Source: an uncultured Acidobacteriota bacterium
GTDB taxonomy: Bacteria > Pseudomonadota > Alphaproteobacteria > Caulobacterales > Hyphomonadaceae
Reading direction: 5' to 3'
Length of the DNA: 34,960 nucleotides
Assembly: GCA_937881755.1 (NCBI GenBank)
Contig: CALGEF010000501.1
Location: 1-34,960 of the forward strand
Shown here: positions 10,855-20,662 of the stretch, piece by piece
Numbering within the stretch: the first letter of the stretch is position 1
How the letters are laid out: each line of letters opens with the position of its first letter
Notes under the pieces: model-generated
The model's database searches: none
Seen by the model: the letters and a program-made list of their open reading frames with translations, nothing else
What the model was told of the DNA's origin: nothing
Position numbers and translations under genes: made by a program

Positions 10855-11373
10855 ATGACAACAATCCTTGATCCGACCGATGAACGAAAACCCGTAGCTC
10901 GGCAGGTAACGGCCAGGCCTGGAACCCTGAGCGGGACAATCGGGCTTCTGGATATCCGAAAGCCGCGCGGGAATGTGCTTCTCGACGAGCTGGAGCGCCA
11001 ACTGAAGGCTGCGGCGCCAGGCATCACCATCAAGCGGTTCACCAAGCCCACGTTCACCAAGCCGTGCCCGGACGATATCCGGCGCGATATTGCGGCCCAG
11101 GTGGATTATCTGGTCGAAGCGCTGGCTGACTGAGGTTCCTGTACGACGTGCAGTCTGCACGACACAGTCTGGTTTGAAATCCAGGGAATCCCATCGGTCT
11201 CCATAGCGTCGTCAGAGTTTGATGAAGCGGCAGATTTCCAGCGCAACGCACTCGGCATGCCGGAGGCGCGATATATTCTCGTGCCGCATCCGATCCAGGA
11301 TGCAACGGATGATGAAATGCGTTCAAAGGCACAGGACGCGCTGCCTGCAATCCTCGAAGCGCTGACCCGCTGA
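10855..11373 (+). CDS. UGSC family selenoprotein; in-frame TGA at 11131-11133 read as selenocysteine (172 residues including Sec)
   Basis: ORF 10855-11133 ends ...AAQVDYLVEALAD-TGA; the same frame continues G S C T T C S L H D T V W F E I Q G I P S V S I A S S E F D E A A D F Q R N A L G M P E A R Y I L V P H P I Q D A T D D E M R S K A Q D A L P A I L E A L T R stop (11371-11373). Gives the U-G-S-C motif next to selB/selC. Confidence 0.93.
11147..11161 (+). promoter_or_regulatory. Candidate bacterial SECIS hairpin for the UGSC selenoprotein
   Basis: CGTGCA-GTC-TGCACG: perfect 6-bp stem, G-first apical loop, starting 13 nt after the TGA; loop G 20 nt downstream of the TGA. Confidence 0.8.
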
Positions 11374-11399
11374 ACCCGCGCACATCTGACAACGGCGCG

Positions 11400-11431
11400 C
11401 AGCGCTCCGGGGTTGCCTCGGCGGAGCGCTG
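11400..11431 (+). repeat. Strong inverted repeat between the selenoprotein gene and the 3-hydroxyacyl-CoA dehydrogenase gene
   Basis: CAGCGCTCC (11400-11408), 14-nt loop, GGAGCGCTG (11423-11431); perfect 9-bp arms, no T-run after it. Confidence 0.7.
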
Positions 11432-11514
11432 TCAGGCGAATGAGGAAGCAGGATGAGCCAGGCTTTTCAAATGCGTTTCCATGACCGGGGCGAAGAACAA
11501 GCAGAGAGAACAAG

Positions 11515-12804
11515 ATGCCTGCCATCTCCATGACACCCACTGAAGTTTCCGACTACATTGCCCAGGCTGGGCGCGATGCATGGATCATCCCGGATGTTCC
11601 CGCCAGCACGCCGCGGCGCAAGATTGCGAAAGTCGGCGTGATCGGCGCGGGCACGATGGGCGGCGGCATCTCCATGAACTTTGCGTCTGCCGGTATTCCG
11701 GTCTCGATTCTGGAGCAAAAGCCGGAGGCGCTTGACCGCGGTCTGGACGTGGTACGCGTCAATTACCAGCGCAGCGCTGACAATGGCCGCTTTCCTCAGG
11801 CCGAAGTCGCCGAACGCATGGGTCGCCTCACCGGCACAATGGAGATGGAGGCCCTCGCCGATTGCGATCTGGTGATCGAAGCTGTGTTCGAAGACATGGC
11901 ACTGAAGAAGCAGATATTTGCTGATCTTGACCGGATTATGAAGCCCGGAGCCATCCTCGCGACTAATACCTCGGCGCTCAACATCGATGAGATCGCGAGC
12001 GTTACAAAGCGCCCGCAGGACGTGATCGGGCTGCATTTTTTCTCGCCCGCGAATGTGATGAAGCTGCTCGAAATCGTTCGCGCGGATCACACGGCCAATG
12101 ACGTGATCGCGACATGTATGGACCTGGCAAGGACGATCAACAAGATCGCGGTGCTGGTGGGCGTCTGTCCGGGATTCGTCGGCAACCGCATCCTGTTTGC
12201 GCGCCAGGCGCAGGCTCAGAGACTTGTCGCGCAGGGCGCTATGCCCTGGGACGTGGACGCCGCACTGAACACGTTCGGGTTTCGAATGGGGCCATACCAG
12301 ATGTCCGATCTGGCCGGTCTCGATATCGGCTGGAAGAAAGGCGCCAGGACGGCAAACCCGATCCGCGATGCCCTTTGCGAACTGGACCGCCGCGGCCAGA
12401 AAACGGGCGCAGGCTATTATGATTATGATGAGAGCCGCCGCCCGGTTCCGTCAGGCGTCACCGCGAAGATCATCGCAGAAATCACAGGCGTTTCGGCTGG
12501 CAGCGCGCCCGGCCAGGATGAGATCATTGCCGACTGCATCCATCCGATGATCAACGAAGGCCTCAGGATACTCGAAGAGAAGAAGGCGCAGCGCGCCTCC
12601 GACATCGATATCGTCTGGCTGAATGGTTATGGCTGGCCGGCCGACAAAGGCGGACCGATGCTCTACGGCGACATGGTCGGCGCCGGGACGGTCCTGGCAA
12701 CCATGGAGCGCCTCGGGGCGGCAGACGAGAGGTTTGCCCCGTCCGCAACGCTCAGGCGCCTCGCCAGGGACGGCGGCCGCTTCACTGACGTGCAGCCTGG
12801 TTGA
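11515..12804 (+). CDS. 3-hydroxyacyl-CoA dehydrogenase NAD-binding protein (FadB-like, without an enoyl-CoA hydratase domain)
   Basis: [32 protein letters not shown]...[41 protein letters not shown]. Confidence 0.92.
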   Translation: MPAISMTPTEVSDYIAQAGRDAWIIPDVPASTPRRKIAKVGVIGAGTMGGGISMNFASAGIPVSILEQKPEALDRGLDVVRVNYQRSADNGRFPQAEVAERMGRLTGTMEMEALADCDLVIEAVFEDMALKKQIFADLDRIMKPGAILATNTSALNIDEIASVTKRPQDVIGLHFFSPANVMKLLEIVRADHTANDVIATCMDLARTINKIAVLVGVCPGFVGNRILFARQAQAQRLVAQGAMPWDVDAALNTFGFRMGPYQMSDLAGLDIGWKKGARTANPIRDALCELDRRGQKTGAGYYDYDESRRPVPSGVTAKIIAEITGVSAGSAPGQDEIIADCIHPMINEGLRILEEKKAQRASDIDIVWLNGYGWPADKGGPMLYGDMVGAGTVLATMERLGAADERFAPSATLRRLARDGGRFTDVQPG

Positions 12805-14411
12805 TGAACGAGGCGCTGCGCCCGTTCGCCGGCGAGTACGATTACATTGTGGCCGGCGCCGGCTCGGCCGGTTGTGTGGTTGCCAACCGGCTGTCGGCTG
12901 ATCCTTCAAAAAAGGTGCTGCTGCTTGAAGCGGGCGGGCAGGACAACTGGATCTGGTATCATGTGCCGGTCGGCTATCTGTTTGCGATCGGCAACCCGCG
13001 GTCCGACTGGATGTTTGAAACGACGCCGCAGCCTGGCCTGAACGGGCGGGCCCTCGCCTATCCGCGCGGAAAGGTGATCGGCGGTTCGTCAGCAATCAAC
13101 GCCATGATCACAATGCGCGGCCAGGCCGCGGACTATGACGCCTGGCGCGATAGCGGGCTGCCGGGCTGGGGGTGGGACGATGTATTGCCGGTGTTTCGCG
13201 ACATCGAAGACCATTTCCTCGGTGAAAGCGAGGTGCACGGCGCAGGCGGGGAATGGCGCGTTGAGGCGCCCCGCGTGCAGTGGCAGATCCTGGACGCCGT
13301 TCGCGACGCCGCGTCGGAACTGGGGATCCCGAAAACGCCGGACTTCAACACAGGCGACAATGAAGGCTCCGGCTATTTCCACGTCAACCAGAAGGACGGA
13401 CGCCGCTGGTCTGCCGCGCGGGGCTTTCTGAAGCCCGCACGGCGCCGCAGCAACCTGCGCCTGGAAACGGGCGCTCTGATCGAGCGTGTAACGGTCACTG
13501 ACGGCCGGGCGTCGGGACTGATCTTCAGGCAAAACGGCCAGCGTTTCACAGTTGCCGCGCGTGCGCAGATCATCTTGAGCGCGGGGGCAGTCGGCAGCCC
13601 GCAAATTCTGCAGCGTTCTGGCATCGGCCCCGCGCCTGTTCTGGCGCAGGCGGGCATCGCGCCGATCCTGGACCTGCCCGGCGTGGGCGCCAATCTCCAG
13701 GACCATCTCCAGCAGCGCGCCATCTACAAGGTCTCTGGCGCCGAAACGCTGAACCAGATCTATTACTCGCTGTTCGGTAAAGTTAAGATGGGGCTGGACT
13801 ATGCCGTGCGCCGGCGCGGCCCGTTGACCATGGCGCCGTCACAGCTCGGCATTTTCGCGCGCTCTGATGAAAGCCAGGCGCGGGCAAACGTCCAGTTTCA
13901 CGTTCAGCCCTTGTCGCTCGACAAGTTTGGCGAGCCCCTGCACCGGTTTCCGGCCATTACGGTGGCGGCGTGCAACCTGCGCCCCACCTCGCGGGGGTCG
14001 GTCAGGGTCGCGTCCGGAGATCCCGGCGCCGCCCCGGTGATCGACCCGAACTATCTTGATACGGACGAAGACAGGCAGGTAGCAGCCGAGGCAATTCAGC
14101 TGACGCGGCGGCTCATGCAACAGCCTGCACTTGCCCGGTTCAGCCCTGAGGAATACGTCCCCGGCCGCTCTTCACCCGGCAAGGATTTGTCCCAGGTCGC
14201 CGGCGATATCGGCACCACGATATTCCACCCTGTGGGCACGGCGAAGATGGGGCGCGGCGATGACCCCATGGCGGTCGTCGACGCCAGGCTGCGCGTGAGG
14301 GGGCTCGACGGGCTCAGGGTGATCGATGCGTCGGTGATGCCGCAGATTACGTCCGGCAACACCAACACGCCGACCATCATGATCGCAGCCAAAGGCGCAG
14401 CAATGATCTAG
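12804..14411 (+). CDS. GMC family FAD-dependent oxidoreductase (choline/alcohol dehydrogenase-like)
   Basis: DYIVAGAGSAGCVVANRLSADPSKKVLLLEAGG; YPRGKVIGGSSAINAMITMRG; GTAKMG...VIDASVMPQITSGNTNTPTIMIAAKGA. Start overlaps the upstream stop (TGATG). Confidence 0.95.
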   Translation: MNEALRPFAGEYDYIVAGAGSAGCVVANRLSADPSKKVLLLEAGGQDNWIWYHVPVGYLFAIGNPRSDWMFETTPQPGLNGRALAYPRGKVIGGSSAINAMITMRGQAADYDAWRDSGLPGWGWDDVLPVFRDIEDHFLGESEVHGAGGEWRVEAPRVQWQILDAVRDAASELGIPKTPDFNTGDNEGSGYFHVNQKDGRRWSAARGFLKPARRRSNLRLETGALIERVTVTDGRASGLIFRQNGQRFTVAARAQIILSAGAVGSPQILQRSGIGPAPVLAQAGIAPILDLPGVGANLQDHLQQRAIYKVSGAETLNQIYYSLFGKVKMGLDYAVRRRGPLTMAPSQLGIFARSDESQARANVQFHVQPLSLDKFGEPLHRFPAITVAACNLRPTSRGSVRVASGDPGAAPVIDPNYLDTDEDRQVAAEAIQLTRRLMQQPALARFSPEEYVPGRSSPGKDLSQVAGDIGTTIFHPVGTAKMGRGDDPMAVVDARLRVRGLDGLRVIDASVMPQITSGNTNTPTIMIAAKGAAMI

Positions 14412-14579
14412 GCGCCATCAGCGCTCCCTGTTCAACCAGACCGGTCGACCAATACCCCCCCATGGCCCTGTACTGAAACACGCCTTGAGGGAGGGTTTCT
14501 TTCAGGCCGTAGAATCGCGGCGCCAGCACACGAAAGAATTGTACCGGGAGGACAGGAGCTGACAGCCCGACCCAATCCG

Positions 14580-16080
14580 CCAGCTGGCATCGCCGAGGCG
14601 CCCAAAGCCGGCTTCTATGCCTGGTACGCAGTGCTCGTCCTGATGCTGGCACAGATGCGCTCTTTCATTGATCGAATGATGATCAGCCTGATGTGCGGCG
14701 GCCTGCTGGCAGACCGGCGGTTTTCAAAATCCACCACAGATGCCTGTAGCCGCGTCATCCTGCTCCCGATGGCCTGCATGCTGCCCTATGCTGCCATGCT
14801 CGCCTTCGCCAACACAGTCGCGCCTGGACTCGCCTGTCTCACCGGGGCCATTTTCTTTTTGGGATTCCAGGGGGGATTGCCGGAGGCGTGATCTGAACCG
14901 CGCCGGTAACCTCGGAGGCTGTTTGGTTGGGGCCATGCAGCCACAGCGTTTTCCTCCGGCGCTGCCAGGTCGTTGGCCTCAGCCTCTGCCGGGATGAGAC
15001 AATGGTCTCAGCATGCGTCAAAGGCACCGATTTCTGCCCTTCAATGGATGCAGCACCGGGGCGCGCAGCATAAATGTCCGCGCCTATATGGGATTTTTGA
15101 CAGGTTGAGCCTTTGCGACCTTCAGGACCGTTTACCGGGACAGGACATCCCTGCTGGCAAGGTCGCGGACGAGAACCTATTGGCTGACTTCAAGCGTCTC
15201 GCCATCCAGTTCACAGAAATTGACCTCGCCATAGGCCAGCACGTCGCCGTCCGAGAACTCGATAGCCAGGTCGTAATAGCAATCGAGCAGATTGTCCGTG
15301 ACAGACACTTCCATGGTTTCGCCCGGCTCAACAAAATCGACCGCAATGTCTTCGCTCCATTCCGGATCGTCAGAACTGGAGAGATACAAGCCTGAAATCG
15401 TCGCTTCAGTATTATTCTCGATGTCGAAGAATATGTCTTCTGTGAGCCCCTGAGCCGCAGCGGTCAGAGCGAGGGCAGACGAGGCCGCTATGGCAGCGAA
15501 ACCGAGCAGGACTTTCATGTATGGTCTCCAGAGTCTTCAATCAGATGATCCAGGACCGTATTTACATTCTTATTTCGTGTAAAGCTGACCGTCTGCTGAC
15601 ACTGCTGCGAAACTTCATCGGTTGTCTTAAACGGGCCCAATACGCAGTCCGGGATTTAAGCGCTTCACCGGCGGGCTTTTTTTTATCATAATGATGGTTT
15701 TCTGCGAACCAACATCTCATGACCTTGCGGAAAAAACGGACGCAAAACAGATCACGCCCTCCTCGATTGCCGCGATCGGCTTAAGGCAACAATCTCCAGA
15801 AACCCTCACATAAACGTCTTCGACAAAGTTGATGGTGCCCAATGAAATGCGCGGTCAGGCGGTTGCGCTCTATTTCCTTGCGGCGAACCTGATCGGCCTT
15901 GGCTTCGGTCCGACTGTAGTTGCAGCAATCACAGATTATGTCTTCAGGAATGATGCAGCGCTCAACAAGTCTCTGGCGCTCACGTCCGTAACACTTATTC
16001 CAATCGCCGCCATCATCATGCTCAGCGGTTCAGGGAAGGTGCGGGAAGCGGTTCGTTCGGCTCAGGCCTGGACCTCCTGA
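14580..16080 (+). pseudogene. Disrupted MFS transporter: N-terminal remnant about 14580-14890, C-terminal remnant about 15829-16080
   Basis: Left: AGFYAWYAVLVLMLAQMRSFIDRMMISLM joined directly to CGGLLADRRFSKS...LTGAIFFLGFQGG, suggesting an internal deletion. Right: VPNEMRGQAVALYFLAANLIGLGFGPTVVAAITDYVF, a typical MFS C-terminal half. The middle does not encode a transporter. Confidence 0.72.
15177..15518 (-). CDS. Small secreted protein of unknown function
   Basis: 113 aa with signal peptide MKVLLGFAAIAASSALALTAAAQG, acidic mature part with paired Cys; lies antisense within the MFS pseudogene gap. Confidence 0.7.
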   Translation of the reverse strand: MKVLLGFAAIAASSALALTAAAQGLTEDIFFDIENNTEATISGLYLSSSDDPEWSEDIAVDFVEPGETMEVSVTDNLLDCYYDLAIEFSDGDVLAYGEVNFCELDGETLEVSQ

Positions 16081-16938
16081 ACTGAACCGGCGCAATCCGC
16101 CGGCAGCCTTCATAAAGCCTCTGCGGACGCATCCGGTGGAGAACACGGGCCAGAAGCGGCTTCTGTAACGGGCGATAATCGGTCAATCCCTTCTTTTGCA
16201 AAGTTCATATCGCCGGCTTCATAGCTTCTGTCCGCAGTCGGCGCATGAGGCCGCTGGATGACGGCGTCCTCAACAGGATCGGCCGGACAAACGCGGAATG
16301 CGCAGTCACCTTTCGAGCTGCCGCCACCTCAGCGTCCTGACCAAATCCTTACGTCCTGGCGACGGGACTTTGCTTTCGGGAAGGCGATGGTGCCGTCCCG
16401 CCCGAAATCCTTGTTCTGTCTCCTTAAGCCGCAATCACTGGACGCGCCGGCCTGGCTTTTAACATCGACAATTCAGCGGGACACCTGGCTGCGCATTTAT
16501 GACCGCTCCCCGCACAAGGGGTCTTTCCGCGGAAGGCACCCTGCGTCTGCTCACGCCAGACGACCTCTACCAGGGCAGCGCAGTGATCACGGTCAGAGCG
16601 CCGAGCCTTGGACTGAGGCGCCGACACAGTCCGGCCGACCACCATCGCAACATCAAACCTCGCCCACCTCCGGCACGACAGGTTTGAGCGCCTGAGGATC
16701 ACACCAGGTATGGCGTGGGCTTCAGGAGCCGGCGGGGATGCTGGCGAGGGGGGGCCGGCGCGGCATCTTCTGAAGGCTCGTATTCACTGCAGAACGCCGG
16801 AAATCTATGGCCGTGCTGTCACCCTAATTCGAACTGGTCTCTCCTGTCCGGGAGCGGGCAAATTCAGGACAACGAGAATGTTCCCTGGTTCCGAAAACCC
16901 GTCCTGTCTTGAACGTAAGCATGCGGTACAATGCGCAG

Positions 16939-19167
16939 CTATTGCGCGCTGAGCGAAAACTCGGCTTTCAGGCCGCCATCTGACCGGGTTGCAACCCAGA
17001 GACAGAACTTGCCCGGTTCCGGTCCAAACGAACCATCCCGCCGGTAAAAGGACAGATCAGCAGCGCCGAGATCAAATTCGACCAGCCCAGATTGACCCGG
17101 CTGCAGGCTAACGCGCTTGAACGCCTTCAGTTCCTTCACCGGGCGCGTCAGGCTACCCGCTATATCCCTGACATAGAGTTGAACGGTCTCGAAACCGGAG
17201 CATGCGCCAGTGTTTCTGACTGTTGCTCGTACTTTCAACCGGTCGCACAAACCAATTATCTGTTGGCTCAGTTCAAGACCTCCGAGTTCGAATTTGCCAT
17301 AGGATAATCCGAAGCCGAACGGAAAGAGAGGCTCGGAGCCGTCGTCCAGATAGAATGCCGACATACCAAGCGAGGTCTGTCGTGCGCCGACTTCAATATC
17401 GTCGATGAGGATCATTTCCGAGGGGTTGGGCGGACGTCCGGTATTCTTGTGATTGTAGTAGATCGGAATCTGCCCGACGGATTTCGGGAAGGTAACGGGC
17501 AATTTGCCTCGCGGCGCCTCATCACCAAACAGGACCGCCGCAATGGCGGGTCCGCCCATCGTGCCGGGATGCCATGCATAGAGGAGCGAATCCGTATGCG
17601 GCAGGTTTTCGGACAGCACCAACGGGCGCCCTGCAAGAACCACTGTGACAACCGGCTTACCAAGAGCCCGGATCCGCGCCAGCAGTTCGGACTGGGCTCC
17701 GGGGAGCGTGATGTCGGCGCGGCTGTGGGCTTCTCCCGAAAGGATCGATTCTTCCCCGAGGAAGACCAGCGCGACATCACTGTTTCGGACCGCTGTCTCA
17801 GCTTCCCCAAACAGGGCATGCGATCTGGAGCGGGACGTCTCGAGTCCGGGCGCGTAGTTTACGTCAATCTTGCCGCTGAACTGCTGGCGAAGCGCCTGAA
17901 GTGGAGTGGCCGTATCGGTCTTCTGCCCATCGAACACCCACGTTCCCATCTGCTCGTGCGGGGCATCGGCGAGCGGCCCGATCACGGCAATGGACCCAAG
18001 GCCGGCCACACGCAGCGGAAGCACGGCGCCGTCATTCTTGAGAAGCACCAGGCTCTCGAGGGCGGCCTGATAGGCAACGTCCAGGGCCTTGTCTGAAACG
18101 AGCGGGTCAAAGCCTGCAGGATCGGTATATGGCCGCTCGAACAGGCCAAGCTTCTGTTTGAGCCGGAGCACGCGAACGACCATGGCATTAATCTGGCTGA
18201 CGGAAAGGACGCGTTCCTCGACGAGATTCGCGAGGTTGCTGGCATAGGCGTCGCCTGCCATCTCCATATCAACACCGGCAAGTGCCGCTTCGGTTGCCGC
18301 GCTCCGGGAATCTTCGCACAGGCCGTGCACGATCAGCTCGTTGATTGCATTCCAGTCACTGACAACCAGTCCGTCGAAGCACCAATCACCGCGAAGGACG
18401 CCGTTCAGGAGCGCGCCGTTTGCGGTTGCCGGGATGCCGTCGAGGTCGCTGAACGACGTCATCAGCGTTGCAGCGCCGGCCTGGACGACCCTACGGAAGG
18501 GTTCGAGGTATACGTTGCGCAGTTCGTTGGCAGGAATGTTCGTGGCACTGTAGTCGCGTCCGCTCTCCGAAGCGCCGTAACCTACAAAGTGTTTGGCGCA
18601 CGCAAGGATCGCTCCGTGTCCGGAGAGATCTGCTGTTTGGAATCCTTCGACCATCGCGCTTCCGAGCAGGCCGGTGAGATGGGGATCCTCACCAAAGCTC
18701 TCCGCGATCCTTCCCCAGCGCGGATCGCGCGAAATGTCGATCATGGGAGCAAAAGTCCAGTGTATGCCCTGGGAACGCGCTTCCAGGGCCGCGATCCTGG
18801 CGGCCTCGCGGACAAGCTCAGGGTTCCATGCGGCCGCCTGCCCGAGCGGTATCGGAAATATGGTGCGGAACCCATGAATGACATCCCGCCCCATCAACAG
18901 CGGAATCGAAAGGCGCGATTCTTCAACGGCCACCCGCTGGAGACGGTTGCAGGCATCGGTGTTTGCAAGATTGATCACCGATCCGATCCGGCCGGCGCGC
19001 ACACCTTCGATGAGGTGGTCGGGGAGCGGATCTGCGCTTGCATCGACCTGCTGAAGCTGGCCGATCTTTTCTTCAAGCGTCATCTTCGACAGTAGGACGT
19101 CAACCAGGTCCTCGGCAGGCGGAAGGCCGGCACTGTTAGCGGTAAGGGTCAGGGTCGGTGTGTTCAT
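16939..19167 (-). CDS. Glycoside hydrolase family 3 (beta-glucosidase-like)
   Basis: Start at MNTPTLTLTANSAGL; MTLEEKIGQLQQVD, GRDVIHGFRTIFPIPLGQAAAWNPELV, CAKHFVGYGASESGRDYS, VVSDWNAI nucleophile region, C-terminal FN3-like domain. Confidence 0.93.
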   Translation of the reverse strand: MNTPTLTLTANSAGLPPAEDLVDVLLSKMTLEEKIGQLQQVDASADPLPDHLIEGVRAGRIGSVINLANTDACNRLQRVAVEESRLSIPLLMGRDVIHGFRTIFPIPLGQAAAWNPELVREAARIAALEARSQGIHWTFAPMIDISRDPRWGRIAESFGEDPHLTGLLGSAMVEGFQTADLSGHGAILACAKHFVGYGASESGRDYSATNIPANELRNVYLEPFRRVVQAGAATLMTSFSDLDGIPATANGALLNGVLRGDWCFDGLVVSDWNAINELIVHGLCEDSRSAATEAALAGVDMEMAGDAYASNLANLVEERVLSVSQINAMVVRVLRLKQKLGLFERPYTDPAGFDPLVSDKALDVAYQAALESLVLLKNDGAVLPLRVAGLGSIAVIGPLADAPHEQMGTWVFDGQKTDTATPLQALRQQFSGKIDVNYAPGLETSRSRSHALFGEAETAVRNSDVALVFLGEESILSGEAHSRADITLPGAQSELLARIRALGKPVVTVVLAGRPLVLSENLPHTDSLLYAWHPGTMGGPAIAAVLFGDEAPRGKLPVTFPKSVGQIPIYYNHKNTGRPPNPSEMILIDDIEVGARQTSLGMSAFYLDDGSEPLFPFGFGLSYGKFELGGLELSQQIIGLCDRLKVRATVRNTGACSGFETVQLYVRDIAGSLTRPVKELKAFKRVSLQPGQSGLVEFDLGAADLSFYRRDGSFGPEPGKFCLWVATRSDGGLKAEFSLSAQ

Positions 19168-19189
19168 GGGTCTTCGTTGCCAGTTAAGG

Positions 19190-20659
19190 TCAGGCTGCAA
19201 CCGGATCAGGCGTGTGTCGCCTCGCGTCGAGCGCCTTACGTGTCTTCTCGGCGGCTTGCTGGTCGATGCCCAGTGTCGCGACAGCCCAGATAGCAATTAC
19301 CGAAGCAATAACCGGAATGAAGGCATCGCACAAACGAAGCAGGGTGATCGTAGATCCGGCCTGCGCGCCGCCCAGTTCAACCTTGAAACCCGTCGCGTTC
19401 AGCAGGAAGCCGCCGCCGGCGAGCGCAGCGGTCATTCCGAGCTTCACCACCCACCAGTAGATTGAACCGTACATACCCTCTCTCCGCTCATGGGTTTCAA
19501 GTTCATCGAGATCGACAATATCTGCCATCATGGAGGGCATGAGCGTAAAGAGGCCGCCCAGCCCGAAAGCCAGTAGCGGGGCTGGCAGTACGACCATCCA
19601 GGGATTGTCCGGCTGGTAGCAGAACCATTTGAGGACATAGCCCAGCACCGAGATGCTGGTCGAGATCGCAAAAGTCAGCCGTTTGCCGATGCGGGTGGCG
19701 AGCCAGGTCACGAACGCGATGACGATGAAAGTGGAAAGGGTTCCGAGCGTACCGGCATAGGCTGCATATTCTGCTCCCTTCACGGTGTCTCCGGCGCAGA
19801 CGTAGTAGATGATCACATAAGTCGAAAAAGATGCGACCAGGATGAAGCCGTTGAAGACGAGGAATGTCGCAAGGCAGAGTTTGAGGAAGGGCTTGAAGCT
19901 CAGAGCCTTGGCGAAGCCCTCGAAAAAGTCCCGGACACGGTGCGCCGCCGTCTGAAAGATCGACCAACCTGGCTGGCGCGCTGACATCGGCATTTCGGCC
20001 ATCGCAATGATACGAGCGCGTTCGCGCAGGAAGATGGCGGGAAGGACGCCTCCGGCGATCATCAGGACGCCAAGCGCGATCGCAAGGCCGCCCGCGCCGT
20101 CGACCATATTGTCGAAGTAGCGCGTATCCTGCATCAGCGGCAGGAGCCACGGGGGAATGAAATAGGCCAGCTGGCCGATGAAGTTCTGGGTGCCCATGAG
20201 CCGAGTGCGCTCATGATAGTCCGGCGTGATCTCATACCCGAGCGCTACCCATGGTGTCGCGAAGATCGTGTAAGCCGTGTAGAAGAGCAGTGATCCCGCC
20301 AGGAAGAACCAGAAATAGAACATCTCGCTCTGACCGTCGGGCAATTGCCAGATCGCCATGAATACAATCCCGACGGCGATGGCCCCGACGAAGATATAAG
20401 GCCGGCGCCGGCCCCAGCGGCTGCGTGTATTGTCCGAGATGTATCCCATGACGGGATCGGTCAGGGCGTCGAAGAAGCGCGGGATCGAGGCGACCAGGCC
20501 TACCAGCGCGGGGTCCATCCCGAGCCCGAGATTCAGGATGATCATCATAGCGCCGAACGCACCCGCGAGGAGGTTGTTCACAAATGCGCCGGTCCCGTAG
20601 ATCAGCATATGGCTGAAAGGTACCCGGTCTTCGCTACGTGTCGGCGAGGCAGTGATCAT
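19190..20659 (-). CDS. GPH/MelB-type MFS glycoside symporter
   Basis: LIYGTGAFVNNLLAGAFGAMMIILNLGLGMDPALVGLVASIPRFFDALTDPVMGYISDNTRSRWGRRRPYI; multiple TM segments. Confidence 0.9.
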   Translation of the reverse strand: MITASPTRSEDRVPFSHMLIYGTGAFVNNLLAGAFGAMMIILNLGLGMDPALVGLVASIPRFFDALTDPVMGYISDNTRSRWGRRRPYIFVGAIAVGIVFMAIWQLPDGQSEMFYFWFFLAGSLLFYTAYTIFATPWVALGYEITPDYHERTRLMGTQNFIGQLAYFIPPWLLPLMQDTRYFDNMVDGAGGLAIALGVLMIAGGVLPAIFLRERARIIAMAEMPMSARQPGWSIFQTAAHRVRDFFEGFAKALSFKPFLKLCLATFLVFNGFILVASFSTYVIIYYVCAGDTVKGAEYAAYAGTLGTLSTFIVIAFVTWLATRIGKRLTFAISTSISVLGYVLKWFCYQPDNPWMVVLPAPLLAFGLGGLFTLMPSMMADIVDLDELETHERREGMYGSIYWWVVKLGMTAALAGGGFLLNATGFKVELGGAQAGSTITLLRLCDAFIPVIASVIAIWAVATLGIDQQAAEKTRKALDARRHTPDPVAA

Positions 20660-20662
20660 CGC

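Noticed and set aside
16087-16103. CCGGCG-CAATC-CGCCGG hairpin after the MFS remnant
   Set aside because: Could be an old terminator but has no T-run and follows a pseudogene; too weak to interpret.
16258-16695. 145-aa plus-strand ORF and overlapping small ORFs
   Set aside because: Arg/Pro/Ser-rich low-complexity translations without recognisable motif or good start context; probably non-coding or decayed sequence.
18325-19095. 256-aa plus-strand ORF
   Set aside because: Antisense shadow of the GH3 gene.
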